This document shows positions 45,838-55,697 of a stretch of 64,000 nt of DNA, one piece after another. Each line of letters opens with the position of its first letter. Position 1 is the first letter of the stretch. Made by a program: the position numbers and the translations under genes. This DNA comes from Plasmopara viticola. Its lineage: Eukaryota > Oomycota > Peronosporomycetes > Peronosporales > Peronosporaceae. The stretch spans positions 496,001 to 560,000 of the forward strand of contig MBPM02000022.1 of assembly GCA_001695595.3 (NCBI GenBank), read 5' to 3'. The notes under the pieces were generated by a model. It saw nothing but the letters and a program-made list of their open reading frames with translations, did not search any database and had not been told where the DNA came from.

Positions 45838-46974
45838 ATGGCTACACCTTCCTTCACTCCTGACAACGTCATCCTGCGTCACGTACTCATCTTCCATCGC
45901 CATGGCGATCGAACACCTGTGCTCATGTCAATTGGTACAAAGCTGATGGTAACACGAGAGGAAACGGACTACTGGGCCTCGAAAGTGGCGACGTTCGAGC
46001 AACTCGAGCTTTTACAACAGACTGCCAAGGTCGTGGGCGCCGACGAGATGCAGCCTCCAGTGATTGCTCCGTCAAAGGAGTCGAATTATCCCTATGGACT
46101 ATTAACGCAGAAAGGTGTGGAACACATGACGGCGAAAGGACGAGCCCTGCGAGAGCGGTACGGTCACTTACTGCAGGACGACGTCAAGGTCGAGGATGTC
46201 TACGTTCTGTCGAGCAATGTCCCACGTACCATTGAGTCGGTACAATGCTTATTGAGAGGTTTTTTCTTCCGCGAGAAGCACGTCCCACAATTTCTGGTGC
46301 GCACATACACGCACAATGTCCTGGCGCCCATGCACCCATTACAAGTCTTTCACAAGATTGAAGTCATTGTACATGACGATGTCGTAGCATTAAGGAGTGA
46401 CGTTGAGCGGGATAATATCGATAAGCTCAGTCTCCATTTACGGAAGTGTTTAGAGGTCCCGAGTGATCAACCGCTGTCTTGGACAGCAATTCGAGACGCA
46501 CTGACATGTCGGGGAGCCCACAAGTGGCCCTATCCTGAGGGTGTAAACTACGAAGTCTTTCAACAAGTAGAAGCCTACGATACGTGGCTTTGGCAGCGAT
46601 TGTACCATCGCAAAGACTTTTGCTACCAAGCGTTTAAGGACGGTGTGAAGGAGGTCTATGACTTTGTCAAGTCAGTGGTCGAAAAGAAGCAACCCGCCAA
46701 GATCTCGTTCTTTTCGGCCCATGATAATTCGATTGTGGCGCTATTGGGTGCTCTACAGATCGATGTGGGCTCACAGCTGCCGGAATACGGCACGATGCTG
46801 GCGTTAGAGATTTTTCAAGACAAAGCTACACATGAGTACTTCATTACCCCGCGCTATGAGAACAAGGTCGTGAGTTTTGCCGGCCAGGAACGAAATGCAA
46901 TGTGTCCATTCTTGCACTTTGAAGCGCTAGTTCAAGACTTTCTATCCTACAACCCCAACTCATCGACACTTTAG
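45838..46974 (+). CDS. Histidine acid phosphatase family protein 2
   Basis: Single-exon tandem paralogue of the preceding gene, 140 bp downstream, 378 residues. Motifs: RHGDRTP near residue 22, ESNYPYGLLTQKGVEHM, SSNVPRTIESVQ, and the catalytic HD in FFSAHDNSIVALLGALQ near 294. The C-terminal part aligns throughout with the first copy (YDTWLWQRLYHRKDFCYQAF against YDAWLWHHLYGQVAFCRSSF). There is no signal peptide. Similarity to lysophosphatidic acid phosphatase/ACP6-type enzymes is general; the substrate is unknown. The frame begins three bases earlier at a GTG, but ATG 45838 is preferred. Confidence 0.9.
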   Translation: MATPSFTPDNVILRHVLIFHRHGDRTPVLMSIGTKLMVTREETDYWASKVATFEQLELLQQTAKVVGADEMQPPVIAPSKESNYPYGLLTQKGVEHMTAKGRALRERYGHLLQDDVKVEDVYVLSSNVPRTIESVQCLLRGFFFREKHVPQFLVRTYTHNVLAPMHPLQVFHKIEVIVHDDVVALRSDVERDNIDKLSLHLRKCLEVPSDQPLSWTAIRDALTCRGAHKWPYPEGVNYEVFQQVEAYDTWLWQRLYHRKDFCYQAFKDGVKEVYDFVKSVVEKKQPAKISFFSAHDNSIVALLGALQIDVGSQLPEYGTMLALEIFQDKATHEYFITPRYENKVVSFAGQERNAMCPFLHFEALVQDFLSYNPNSSTL

Positions 46975-47000
46975 AAGCCATACTAGAAACTTTATTAAAG

Positions 47001-48025
47001 TCATTGCGCTGTCCACGTATGATTTAAAATGAGTGGATGACGTCCACTCTCAATCTTGTCATCCATCTTCTTATCGTGCTCGAGAATCTCCGCGTAATTA
47101 TTGCCTTTGTATCTACAATCGTTCCACCATGATTCACTATTGACATCGGCGCTCACCTTTTGACTCTTCGATTTGGCATCCTTCTTCTTTACTGGTTTTG
47201 TAGCTTTCTCATTAGTCATAAGCTTACGAGCAGGTTCGCCCCACCATGCCGGCGGATCCATCCACCACGCACTCGCGTCCTTTGCCGCTTTGCCCTTGAT
47301 TCCCACACTTGTGCTATCATTTTGCTTTAGGTGCCAGAGTTCTCGATTCTTAGCCTCAATAGCTTTTAAGAGCGATTCAAATCGCCAGAACTCGCTCTCG
47401 ACGTACAGAGCACGCAGCAATGTTGGGTCAGATGGCAATATGCCATCGCGTAAGAAGCGCAAAATGTGACGAAATAGTCGCCAGTCTCGATCTACCCGAA
47501 AGCAGCCACTTTCCGCAGCATCAAGTGGGGAGTCGTCTTGGACGAAGGCAGCGAGCAACGACGCACAATCTTTCCTTGCCACGGCAGCCGAGAGTTCAAA
47601 AAGCTGTCCACCAACATCGATAGACACTCGACGATCTTGGGGTTTAGGAAAAGAGGCTTGACAGAACCAGTCGGACGATTGGGAAGCGCTAAACCGTTCG
47701 CGCTCGGAAGCCAGCAATGCGTGCAAGAGCAACAACTTGCGCTTTTCACGGCGAATAAAGGCGCGTTGCTTGGCAACCTACAATCACATCAACGTCAGAA
47801 TGTGATGCCTGGAATGCCAAGACAGGTGCAGCGTACACGTTCGTACTGCAACTCGAGGTATTGTCGTTTGGAAGCTACGACAGTGCGGTGTAAGAGAGTC
47901 TGCTCCTCTTCTTGAGTCTTGAGAGCTCGCTCTCTTCGTGCCAAGTGATCGTCGTCGATAGTATTGTCGTCAAAAAGGGTGCTCGTCGCCCATGTCGAGT
48001 CCTTTTGCGGCCTACGTGACGACAT
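47001..48025 (-). CDS. BTB/T1 (KCTD-like) domain protein (2 exons)
   Basis: Joined model: exon 1 48025-47837, intron 47778-47836 (59 bp, GTACGC...TTGTAG), exon 2 47777-47001; 321 residues. A charged coiled-coil N-terminus runs across the junction (KRQYLELQYER then VAKQRAFIRREKRKLLLL). A T1-type BTB domain follows at about 120-220: RRVSIDVGGQLFELSAAV, FRVDRDWRLFRHILRFLRDG, LRALYVESEFWRFESLL. Such domains oligomerise and often recruit Cullin-3 ligases. The C-terminal third is Lys/Trp-rich with two similar WW-containing segments (ASAWWMDPPAWWGEP, SESWWNDCRYKGNNYAEIL). Downstream histidine phosphatase 2 is convergent, with 26 bp between stops. Confidence 0.88.
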
Positions 48026-48145
48026 GCGCTATGAGTGTGACAATTTCTTTACGATCTTGAAACGTCGCGACCTTAGAAGCTCAAGGAAAGGCTGCTCACT
48101 TATTCTGAGACATTGGCTTTGATAAAATTTGCTAATCTGAAACGT

Positions 48146-48889
48146 CTAATAGAGTAATTCTAGCATCACAATTATGATCAATAACAAGACGCAGCTCTTG
48201 CGCGATGTGTTGGTACCGTCGGTCTCGGACGGGGTCGACTCGACTTTGTTGGGCGACTCCAATGTCACTTCTGGCTCTAAGATCGATGCAAGTGATCCCA
48301 ATGCAGTCATGCACTTGGTTTCAAACGCAAGCGAGAGCGATGAATTGATGCATTGGGCATTCTCAAAAAGGCAGTCGTTGTCGTACATGACGCCGTCCGA
48401 GCCACAAAGCGGGTGATAATCCTTGGTGCAAACCCGCACGACGCAAGTGTCTGACACGGACGTAGAATTCGCAACTTGCATTGCATTGCTGTCTTCTGTG
48501 GCATTGAAAGTACTGTCAATACGGCTACTGCACTCTTCAGTAGATACCAATGTCAGCAATGGGTTCAAACATTGAGCTACCATCAAAGCGCACTCGTTGC
48601 TGTAAGTTTGTGCGTCGGAGCCACACACGGGCGCGTAGACATCCAGACACGCAAATTCTTGCATGCACAACGCTTCCAAATCATTGATGTTGTCTTTACT
48701 CCCAACTTCGGTATTGCATGCTCCTTGTGACACGATTCCGAGTGTTTCATCTTTGGACGTGCACTTTGTTTGATCGAATTCACACGCGTTGCAGAATGTC
48801 ACACCGTTTGAAGCACATACTGGATCAGAGATCGCCAAGCAGGCAAAGCCACAAGTGGATATAGACTTGGATGTGGCTGCTGCTACCAT
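48146..48889 (-). CDS. Three-domain Kazal-type protease inhibitor, possibly GPI-anchored
   Basis: 247 residues from ATG 48889. Three Kazal-like domains: CGFACLAISDPVCASNGVTF, then CMQEFACLDVYAPVCGSDAQ, then CVVRVCTKDYHPLCGSDGVM. Each has the C-x-C...PVCGSDG-x-TY/F-N-x-C pattern of serine-protease inhibitors, which oomycetes secrete against host proteases. A Ser/Thr-rich spacer follows the third domain, then a terminal hydrophobic stretch (SCVLLLIIIVMLELLY) suited to a GPI-attachment signal. No N-terminal signal peptide is encoded from this ATG; a 5' exon upstream, overlapping the divergent gene, is likely (candidate acceptor GATATCAG just before CGTACTATGG). Confidence 0.85.
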   Translation of the reverse strand: MVAAATSKSISTCGFACLAISDPVCASNGVTFCNACEFDQTKCTSKDETLGIVSQGACNTEVGSKDNINDLEALCMQEFACLDVYAPVCGSDAQTYSNECALMVAQCLNPLLTLVSTEECSSRIDSTFNATEDSNAMQVANSTSVSDTCVVRVCTKDYHPLCGSDGVMYDNDCLFENAQCINSSLSLAFETKCMTALGSLASILEPEVTLESPNKVESTPSETDGTNTSRKSCVLLLIIIVMLELLY

Positions 48890-48930
48890 AGTACGCTGAT
48901 ATCTTGTCGGGGTTGTTTGAAAATTCCGAA

Positions 48931-49944
48931 ATGATTTCAAACGGGCCCCGACATTCACATTCTTATTATATTTCAGAGGTAGTGACTACAGTTACGTGGC
49001 CCACAACCGAGTTTCCTTCGTCCTCGATGCTGATTGGCCAGCTTCTTGATACGTGGGAGATGGCTACACTCCAGCTTGAAAAGTTGCATTTTGTGCCACG
49101 TGAGCTGCCCATCGCTTCATTATCGAACTTGATCAACGTGCAACTCATGCTACAAAGTTTGCGAATTCTTCAGCTTGCACTCCAGTTTGCAATTCTGATT
49201 CTCATTCTTCTTGCCGTGCAATTGCACTCGTGGGCAACCATCGACATTAAAAACATTGAAGAAACCAATGCTACCTCTGTAGGCCAACTTATATTTGCAC
49301 CCGACGGCTACTGTTTTCGATACACCAACAAGGTAACAATGTGCAAACCCTTTCTACATGCCATTTTGGAAAATTCGCAACTAAGAGATGACTGGTCGAC
49401 TGCAGACTCTGACCCTTTTTCACTGCCGTCAGTGCTTCTCGAAAGCGACAATGTGGTCAACCAGGCTCTGTCTTGTTGGTGCCATACACGTGGCAACCTC
49501 ACGTGGTACATGCAAGGTGCACAAAATGTTGCGTGTCTTGTGGTATTGGAAACTGCCGAGTATACTTTGGCGTTATGGGGACTTTTTGCGACCGTGAATC
49601 TCATTCTGTTGTACATGAAGTTTTCATCCAACTTTAACGCACTGTTCAGCTTTATTAGCGCATTGTTTGGAATCTTGGTGGCGTTGACGTGGTGGTTCTA
49701 TAGCAATATGTACATCGATCGCGACTATCTAAACGAGCTTGCGTTAAACTGGCACCAAGGCACGTCCTACCACTGCACTCTCGTAGCTTTTGTGCTAGCA
49801 GTTATCAATGCGCAAATTGCATTCGATGCAACAAATCCCAACGGCATTTTAAAGAAAAATAGACGCTTTGTCCGACCGACGCCAAGAGGTGAAAATTCAA
49901 ATAATTGGGACCCATTATCTTGTCCAGCCAATTATCTTGTTTGA
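48931..49944 (+). CDS. Four-helix membrane protein, unknown function
   Basis: 337 residues from ATG 48931; ATG 49027 (305 residues) is an alternative with less N-terminal extension. Predicted helices: LALQFAILILILLAVQL, ALWGLFATVNLILLYM, ALFSFISALFGILVALTWWF and CTLVAFVLAVINAQIAF. A long, Cys-containing loop between helices 1 and 2 includes CWCHTRGNLTWYMQGAQ with an N-glycosylation site, and a short polar C-terminal tail follows. The layout is that of tetraspan or SUR7/claudin-like proteins, but no signature assigns it. It is divergent from the Kazal gene, with about 40-140 bp between starts. Confidence 0.75.
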   Translation: MISNGPRHSHSYYISEVVTTVTWPTTEFPSSSMLIGQLLDTWEMATLQLEKLHFVPRELPIASLSNLINVQLMLQSLRILQLALQFAILILILLAVQLHSWATIDIKNIEETNATSVGQLIFAPDGYCFRYTNKVTMCKPFLHAILENSQLRDDWSTADSDPFSLPSVLLESDNVVNQALSCWCHTRGNLTWYMQGAQNVACLVVLETAEYTLALWGLFATVNLILLYMKFSSNFNALFSFISALFGILVALTWWFYSNMYIDRDYLNELALNWHQGTSYHCTLVAFVLAVINAQIAFDATNPNGILKKNRRFVRPTPRGENSNNWDPLSCPANYLV

Positions 49945-51154
49945 TGTTGAAGAAAGTATTTTTTGAAAGTCAACATAAAACTCGTTAAACTTTAGTAACA
50001 GAATGTGTAAAAATGAAAAAGGTCTTGATAATAGAGGTACATAGGTCATCGGGACCGGTCGCTTTCGGTCAATATTCTATAAAATATATCACTATTCTCG
50101 GTGGATCATCACAATCTTAACATATATATATTTAATCATCAGAACAGCTGGTCGACATGACATTGATAGTGTTCGCTCTTGCATAGGACATTCTGGCAAA
50201 AGCTGACATTGGCATGATCAACATTCGTAATGCCTTCTATATATGGTTAAGAACCATCAAGAGGAGACAATTGACCAATTTAGGCACCGGAATTTTTCGA
50301 TCGTGAGTCAAGTTGCCTCTTATTCAACTTCTTTTTTGCAGTACCTTTCAACATACATGGTATGTTAGACCTACCTTTAATTTGTGTAATGTTCGTGTAA
50401 ACAAATTTAAAATTACGAAGTACACCGATGAGTCGATTACTTTTTTTGATACACGGTGAAATGACAGTGAAAGGACGTGTATGTGCACAAGCTCTCTAAT
50501 CAAAGAAAAGCCGCAATGTACGAGTCACTCTAAAATTAAAAAGTACAAATGAGTAAAGTTTGGTATCTAATCACACCTTCAGGTGACGACGAAAGAGGTA
50601 GTAAAGCTTTGATATCAGACAGCCAGGCACTATTTGTATTATACGCTTTTTGGATTTGCATCTCTCGTGACTTGAAAAGCTTTTTCTATCCAAATCTCTT
50701 CTATAACTTTGCGAAAAAATTGGCTGGACGCAATCATGTATAGGCACGATTGGAACCCTTCAAGGTATCATGATGCACTTTCTTCACCACATTGATATTT
50801 ATTAGTCGGGTGACTTTAAAAGAAGCTTAGTACAGTCGGCGCGAGTTTTGCAATGATACAAGAGATGTGTGTGAGCAAAAGTGACTACACGAAGCTCTCA
50901 GACGGAAAATTATGTCGCATTTGACCACTGTACGCAGACAAAATGTGTTTTTGTTCGCAATTTGATCGATTTGAGCATGATTGAAGAAAATTCTGAAAAC
51001 ATCAGTCGAAGGCCGAAGATTTACTGTTGCGGGAAATACACTGCCAGACTCGATCTTCCATTGCCAACATTGCTACATAGCTTTTACATGTCGGCGTTCG
51101 CAAGAATTCGATCGAAGCCTTGATAAGTGAAGCTTTAGCTGATATGGCTGAAGC
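49945..51154. other. Intergenic, no gene recognised
   Basis: A/T-rich, only short frames (an 80-codon plus-strand frame at 50881-51123 shows no family resemblance). Confidence 0.5.
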
Positions 51155-51345
51155 CCTTCAATGCGTACTGGTCAGATCTTCTTGACGACACTGTTGTCTA
51201 AGTGGCGACACATCCCTCGATTGCGAACCCATTGTAGTCTTGCCGACACAAATTTAGGCGTCGTGCAAGATTGAATACCCAAACAAAGGCCCGGACGATA
51301 TGTGCCCTATCTCAAGCGGCTTATTGAGTTGGCTTGGGTCTATTG
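51155..51345 (-). pseudogene. Fragment of glucosidase I (MOGS) gene
   Basis: About 190 bases align with 58055-58250, the N-terminal coding part of the intact GH63 gene: shared TCTTCTTGACGACA, TTGCGAACCC, CTGCCGACACAAA, GGCGTCGTGC and TTGAGTTGGCTTGGGTC. The fragment carries stops and substitutions and lies on the minus strand, downstream of the OST3/6 copy A. It is a relic of an earlier copy of the neighbouring gene. Confidence 0.75.
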
Positions 51346-52007
51346 GGCATACATTTTTGACCATTACTGCTAATGGCACGCCTACATTTAACTACCGGTG
51401 GCTGTCGTAGTCAGTCAAGCCATTTAGCTGTGGGGTCGCATTCATTATGACACTTTCTGATTGGTACAAGTTGTTGTTATCACCAACGACAATTACAATT
51501 GCTGACCCTGTCGAGTAGTTGTTGCATCGAACATAATTTTTGGGTCTCGTTATTGAAATGCTATGCTTATATACAGCTTTAATAGAATTCGAAAAAGTAA
51601 GCACTATTACATTTAAATTAGTCAGTAGGTTCGGGAACCTCCAAGAGCATAGTGACGTGCATAATTGAGAAGCTTATAGTATTTTTTGCGGACAGTCGGC
51701 CTCAAATTTTTTCTACGATCTGAGTATTTGATATCAGCGACCCATTCTTCTATACTAGTAAATAAAAAATAAACAAATGACACAATGACAATTCTATTAT
51801 AATTTCTGAGAAAATTGTAGTAATAAATACTAGGGTAATTAGCAGCAGTAACGAATTATGATTTGCAAGTTGTGTCAACAATAATTATGTTTTGATGTGT
51901 TAGGATTGTACTTGACTATCACCGAGAAAATGAATAGGAGCGGCCATGAAGAATACAAAGTGCACGTAGCGAAGCGACATTCAAACGTATCCCTGACTTA
52001 AATTCTA

Positions 52008-53207
52008 GATCCCGCGACTCGCACGATCTAGTAGCTAAGCAAGACCTCTCGCTGGTCTAAATGCCCATCCAGCCCGTGTACCAGCGGTTTTTGAATTTGT
52101 AGGCGTTTGTCATTTGACGATACACGAGCACGAAGCCCAGCGCACAGCCCACAATCGAGAGGTAGCGCACGACCGGGTTGCGCACGTACAGCGCCCACTG
52201 CGAAAGAAGGATCACAAAGATTGCGGCAACTACATCATATGCGCCAACAATGAGTCCCTCATAGACAAACTGTTGGCGGCCTTGTGGATGAAAGTACTGA
52301 ACGTTACCGGCCCGATCAGCTGCATAGGCTGGCGGGTTGCGGATGATGCAATACACCATCCCCGACACAGAAAGTCCGTAGAACAGCAAAGAGACTGTCA
52401 TCCAAAGCTGTTTGCGACGAAGCTTGGCCAGCACACGGTCCAAATGAGTTAGCACCTGCTTGGCTGTGAATGCAGTCGCAATCAGCGCCGCAACGACGAG
52501 CAGGTAGAGAAAAGTCTTGGACCTTTGCACTGGAATGTCAAAACCCGTACGTTGCTTCACAAAGACTGCCAAGGCCTCGGCATTGTTGCTCTGAGAGTGA
52601 ACGTTGTAAAAGTTCTGCGTCGCCACTTTGATTTTTGCAGGCATGGGCTCACCCGTGTCAAAGGAGCGGTCTGGCGCCACGTACACAATATGGGGAGCAG
52701 AGGTAAAGTCGAACAGTTTAAAGACGTCTTCATTCACCGCATAGTCGACAACACCAAAGAGAATCTCGAGGCCGTCGCGGGTGTCTACTTTGACTTGCCT
52801 GGCGGCTTCGTAGCTCAAGCCCAGTAATTCAAACTCAGGCGAGACTTTACCGCAAGTGTCACACTTGAACTTGGCTCCTGACACTGTGAACAGGAGCACG
52901 AGATGATATGGCCGGTCCGGCCGCGCGGCGTAGCGCTTATAAAGCTCATTTGTAAACGGGATGACACCGTTCTCCACGTGGCCCTGAAGATGCGCTAGCT
53001 TCTCGCTGCCCTTAAGAAGCGCTTCTTGCTTCTTGGAACTTTTCTTAGCCTCAACGTCAGCTCCAAAGCAGCTCACTGCTAGAAGCAGCGCCGCAAACAG
53101 GGCCAGGACGCGTACATAACCACGCACCATGTTTCTTTACTCCCGAGACTTGCCACGTGGGTAAATTTCCTTATCAAAGACCCGCAATATTATGAAATTG
53201 CTCAAGC
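52008..53207 (-). repeat. Inverted repeat arm A (OST3/6 locus)
   Basis: About 1.2 kb nearly identical to the reverse complement of 58563-59763, including about 75 bases of promoter and about 50 bases past the stop. The arms are 5.4 kb apart and flank the glucosidase I gene. Confidence 0.9.
52057..53130 (-). CDS. OST3/OST6-type oligosaccharyltransferase subunit, copy A
   Basis: 357 residues, ER membrane subunit of the oligosaccharyltransferase complex (Ost3/Ost6, TUSC3/MagT1 family). It acts as a thiol-disulfide oxidoreductase that holds acceptor proteins for N-glycosylation. Signal peptide at about 1-24 (VLALFAALLLAVSCFGADVEA). A lumenal thioredoxin-like domain has the redox motif CDTC at residues 90-93. 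Four C-terminal transmembrane helices: TFLYLLVVAALIATAF, MTVSLLFYGLSVSGMVYCII, VYEGLIVGAYDVVAAIFVIL and YLSIVGCALGFVLVY. Single exon. It differs from copy B at five residues (6, 21, 22, 218, 225), none in the redox motif. Confidence 0.95.
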   Translation of the reverse strand: MVRGYVRVLALFAALLLAVSCFGADVEAKKSSKKQEALLKGSEKLAHLQGHVENGVIPFTNELYKRYAARPDRPYHLVLLFTVSGAKFKCDTCGKVSPEFELLGLSYEAARQVKVDTRDGLEILFGVVDYAVNEDVFKLFDFTSAPHIVYVAPDRSFDTGEPMPAKIKVATQNFYNVHSQSNNAEALAVFVKQRTGFDIPVQRSKTFLYLLVVAALIATAFTAKQVLTHLDRVLAKLRRKQLWMTVSLLFYGLSVSGMVYCIIRNPPAYAADRAGNVQYFHPQGRQQFVYEGLIVGAYDVVAAIFVILLSQWALYVRNPVVRYLSIVGCALGFVLVYRQMTNAYKFKNRWYTGWMGI

Positions 53208-55697
53208 TTCATCGCTCTTCGGATTTTTAAAATATCACTTTTTAAAAATGTTATTTCGCTAATATATAATCCGATATTCTAATATAAAAGAGCTTCCGCT
53301 GTATTTAATAGATTGTTTTGAAGGCTAGTGTATAGACAATTTAGCAAATTAATAGCAAAATTATGGTTACGAGCAATGGCTAGTAAAAGTATTGAGATAA
53401 ATTGGGATGATTATTCGTAGAAAACGAACACGAGTAATGATCAAGCGGAACCTTTCCCCACTTCAGTCTTCAGAGTCCGCATTAAAAAAGTTGCTGCTAC
53501 CACCAAGGTCGGCACTTAAGGCCATTTTGCTCAGGCTCACGCCACAAGCTTCATAACTATGCAGATTGCTATCTTGCTCCAAATGATGTATGCAGTCTTA
53601 ATTTCCCCCAAAGGCGAAAGAATGCTTCAACGCAATTGTCGATAGTCCAGTCAATGTGTAGCTATTGGTCTAATTTCAAAAACACCTCCAGCTTGGAACA
53701 ACAGACAAATCAACGTTTGATGTGTTATCCAGGATAAATCGGGACTTAATACCTCTGATGCCACTGGAGCAACGATCACAGCATTAAACCCACTTGTTTG
53801 ACCGACAACAGCAGCAAGGTATTGGTGGATGCGTAAAAGGCGTTACCACCGCAGGAAATGTTACTAGTACCTGGTATTATAGTCAAAGATTCGTTTAGTT
53901 GATCCCATTTCTTCTTTAGAGAATTGAATCTTGTTGCGAACTTTTAGAGCAGATAAATGATGACGTTCAATATTTGCTTTGTTGAATTTACAAATGCAAT
54001 TGTTAATTTATGAGCTTATTCTCCCTCTATTCAGGCGGTCGCTCTACGGATCCAGCAATTGTATCAAGTGCAGCCCCAGGCAATCCAAATGCAGAGAAAC
54101 GTGTTATTAATGGAGCTGGCTCACTCTAAGTAGCTTTCGACGTGAAGTCCGACAACATTTCACGGGTATCGACTTCTGGCCAAAGTTATCTATTTTCGAC
54201 GACTCGTTCATATACTCATTTCTACTTTCCCACTTTCGCAGTCGAATTGTTGCTACACCTTGTAAAAAAAATCGGTAACTTTGTTCGTCACGCACAGTAT
54301 TTGATGTCAAAAGCAGGCACTGGTCAACAAGAAGCAAAACGGTCCGTCTAGATTTTGATCATCGTCAAGCTTAATGATTATTATTCAGTGAAATCCCTTT
54401 GTAGTAGTGTCCCTTAGAATTGTCAGCCAGAAGCAAGCTTTTGCAATTTTAAGTGATCATTGGCAATGAAAATGTATCGATCAAAAAGATTACTAATTTA
54501 TTTTTTTTCTAGACGAAGTCGAAAAGTCCGAAGCAAATAGTAGCGCTCTATCGCATGAAATTAGCAAAGTAGAGATTATTTAATTTCTACACATGATATG
54601 GAGCCAGCGTGCTCTACTACTCGCGATAAACAACTATAGATGCTCTGTCCCTAGCACCATCACCTTTACTTCATTGTATGAGCATATATCGATTGACAGA
54701 AAAGCAGTCGGAAATAAATGAGAGCAAAGCTCTAGAGTCTTAGGCTCAAGAACACAACGCTTTTCCAATCTTTGATTGCTACTTAACTGTTGCCGTCAGG
54801 CATTAAGGACAAAAACGGAAACCTTTGTGTTAAATTGTCCCTCGACCCTGTCGTTGACCATCTTCTCAAGCGCATTGGTTCTGCTAAATTTTTATGGCAA
54901 CGCAAATCAATACAGCGAACTAAATGTGATCGATTTTGTATTGAATTCCATCAATTTCGACACTATTAACTTTTTTTACAGTTTTCAAATGTCTTTTGAG
55001 CAATAAATCCTAACTTGACAATGTCGATAGCTATGACTACTAGTTGATATTAAATAAATTGCTTCCACTTACATGTGAAAGAGCCAAAGGCGAATTGTCC
55101 TTGTTCCCAATATCCCATTCGCATCAGGGTCCCTTTGTTGATTTATTGACTTCAGGTCTCGAATAATTACTACTGACATTTTTAATCCATGATGCGTTAG
55201 TTGTCGACGTATTTGGTCCAAACATCAACTCTATACGAATTTTCAACGGAGTAGCAAAACCCGTGATGCAACAAAGAGCTTTATTAAGTGGTCCAATTAG
55301 TCATGCAATTGTCGCTTGAACGCAGAATTGGAATGAAGGAAATACTGCAGCTGTTGTGCTACCTTAAAGCATCAATGAGTTCTTCATATGAACAATTTCA
55401 CATAACATAGTTTTAAAGTTTTTGAAGTTAATAATAGCAGCGCTCAAAGTGGTGGCAGAATCAACAATCTGCTTGCTGGTGTTAAAATGATTCAATGTTA
55501 AATTAATGCTCCACTTGCATAAGGAAAAATTATTGCGTGATAAGCCAGCGCTTAGAACCTCAGTGATGTCATTATTATTCCACATGATTAATCAAAAGTA
55601 TCAATAACGTTTTTATCGAATCCATAGCATGGAAATTGCAGATAGCAACTACAATTTTGTCCACCGCTCATCTCTAACATGATCCCTAAAACAATTC
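53208..55697. other. Intergenic 2.5 kb, no gene recognised
   Basis: A/T-rich with short frames only; the longest on either strand (about 76 codons) has no recognisable similarity. Confidence 0.5.
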
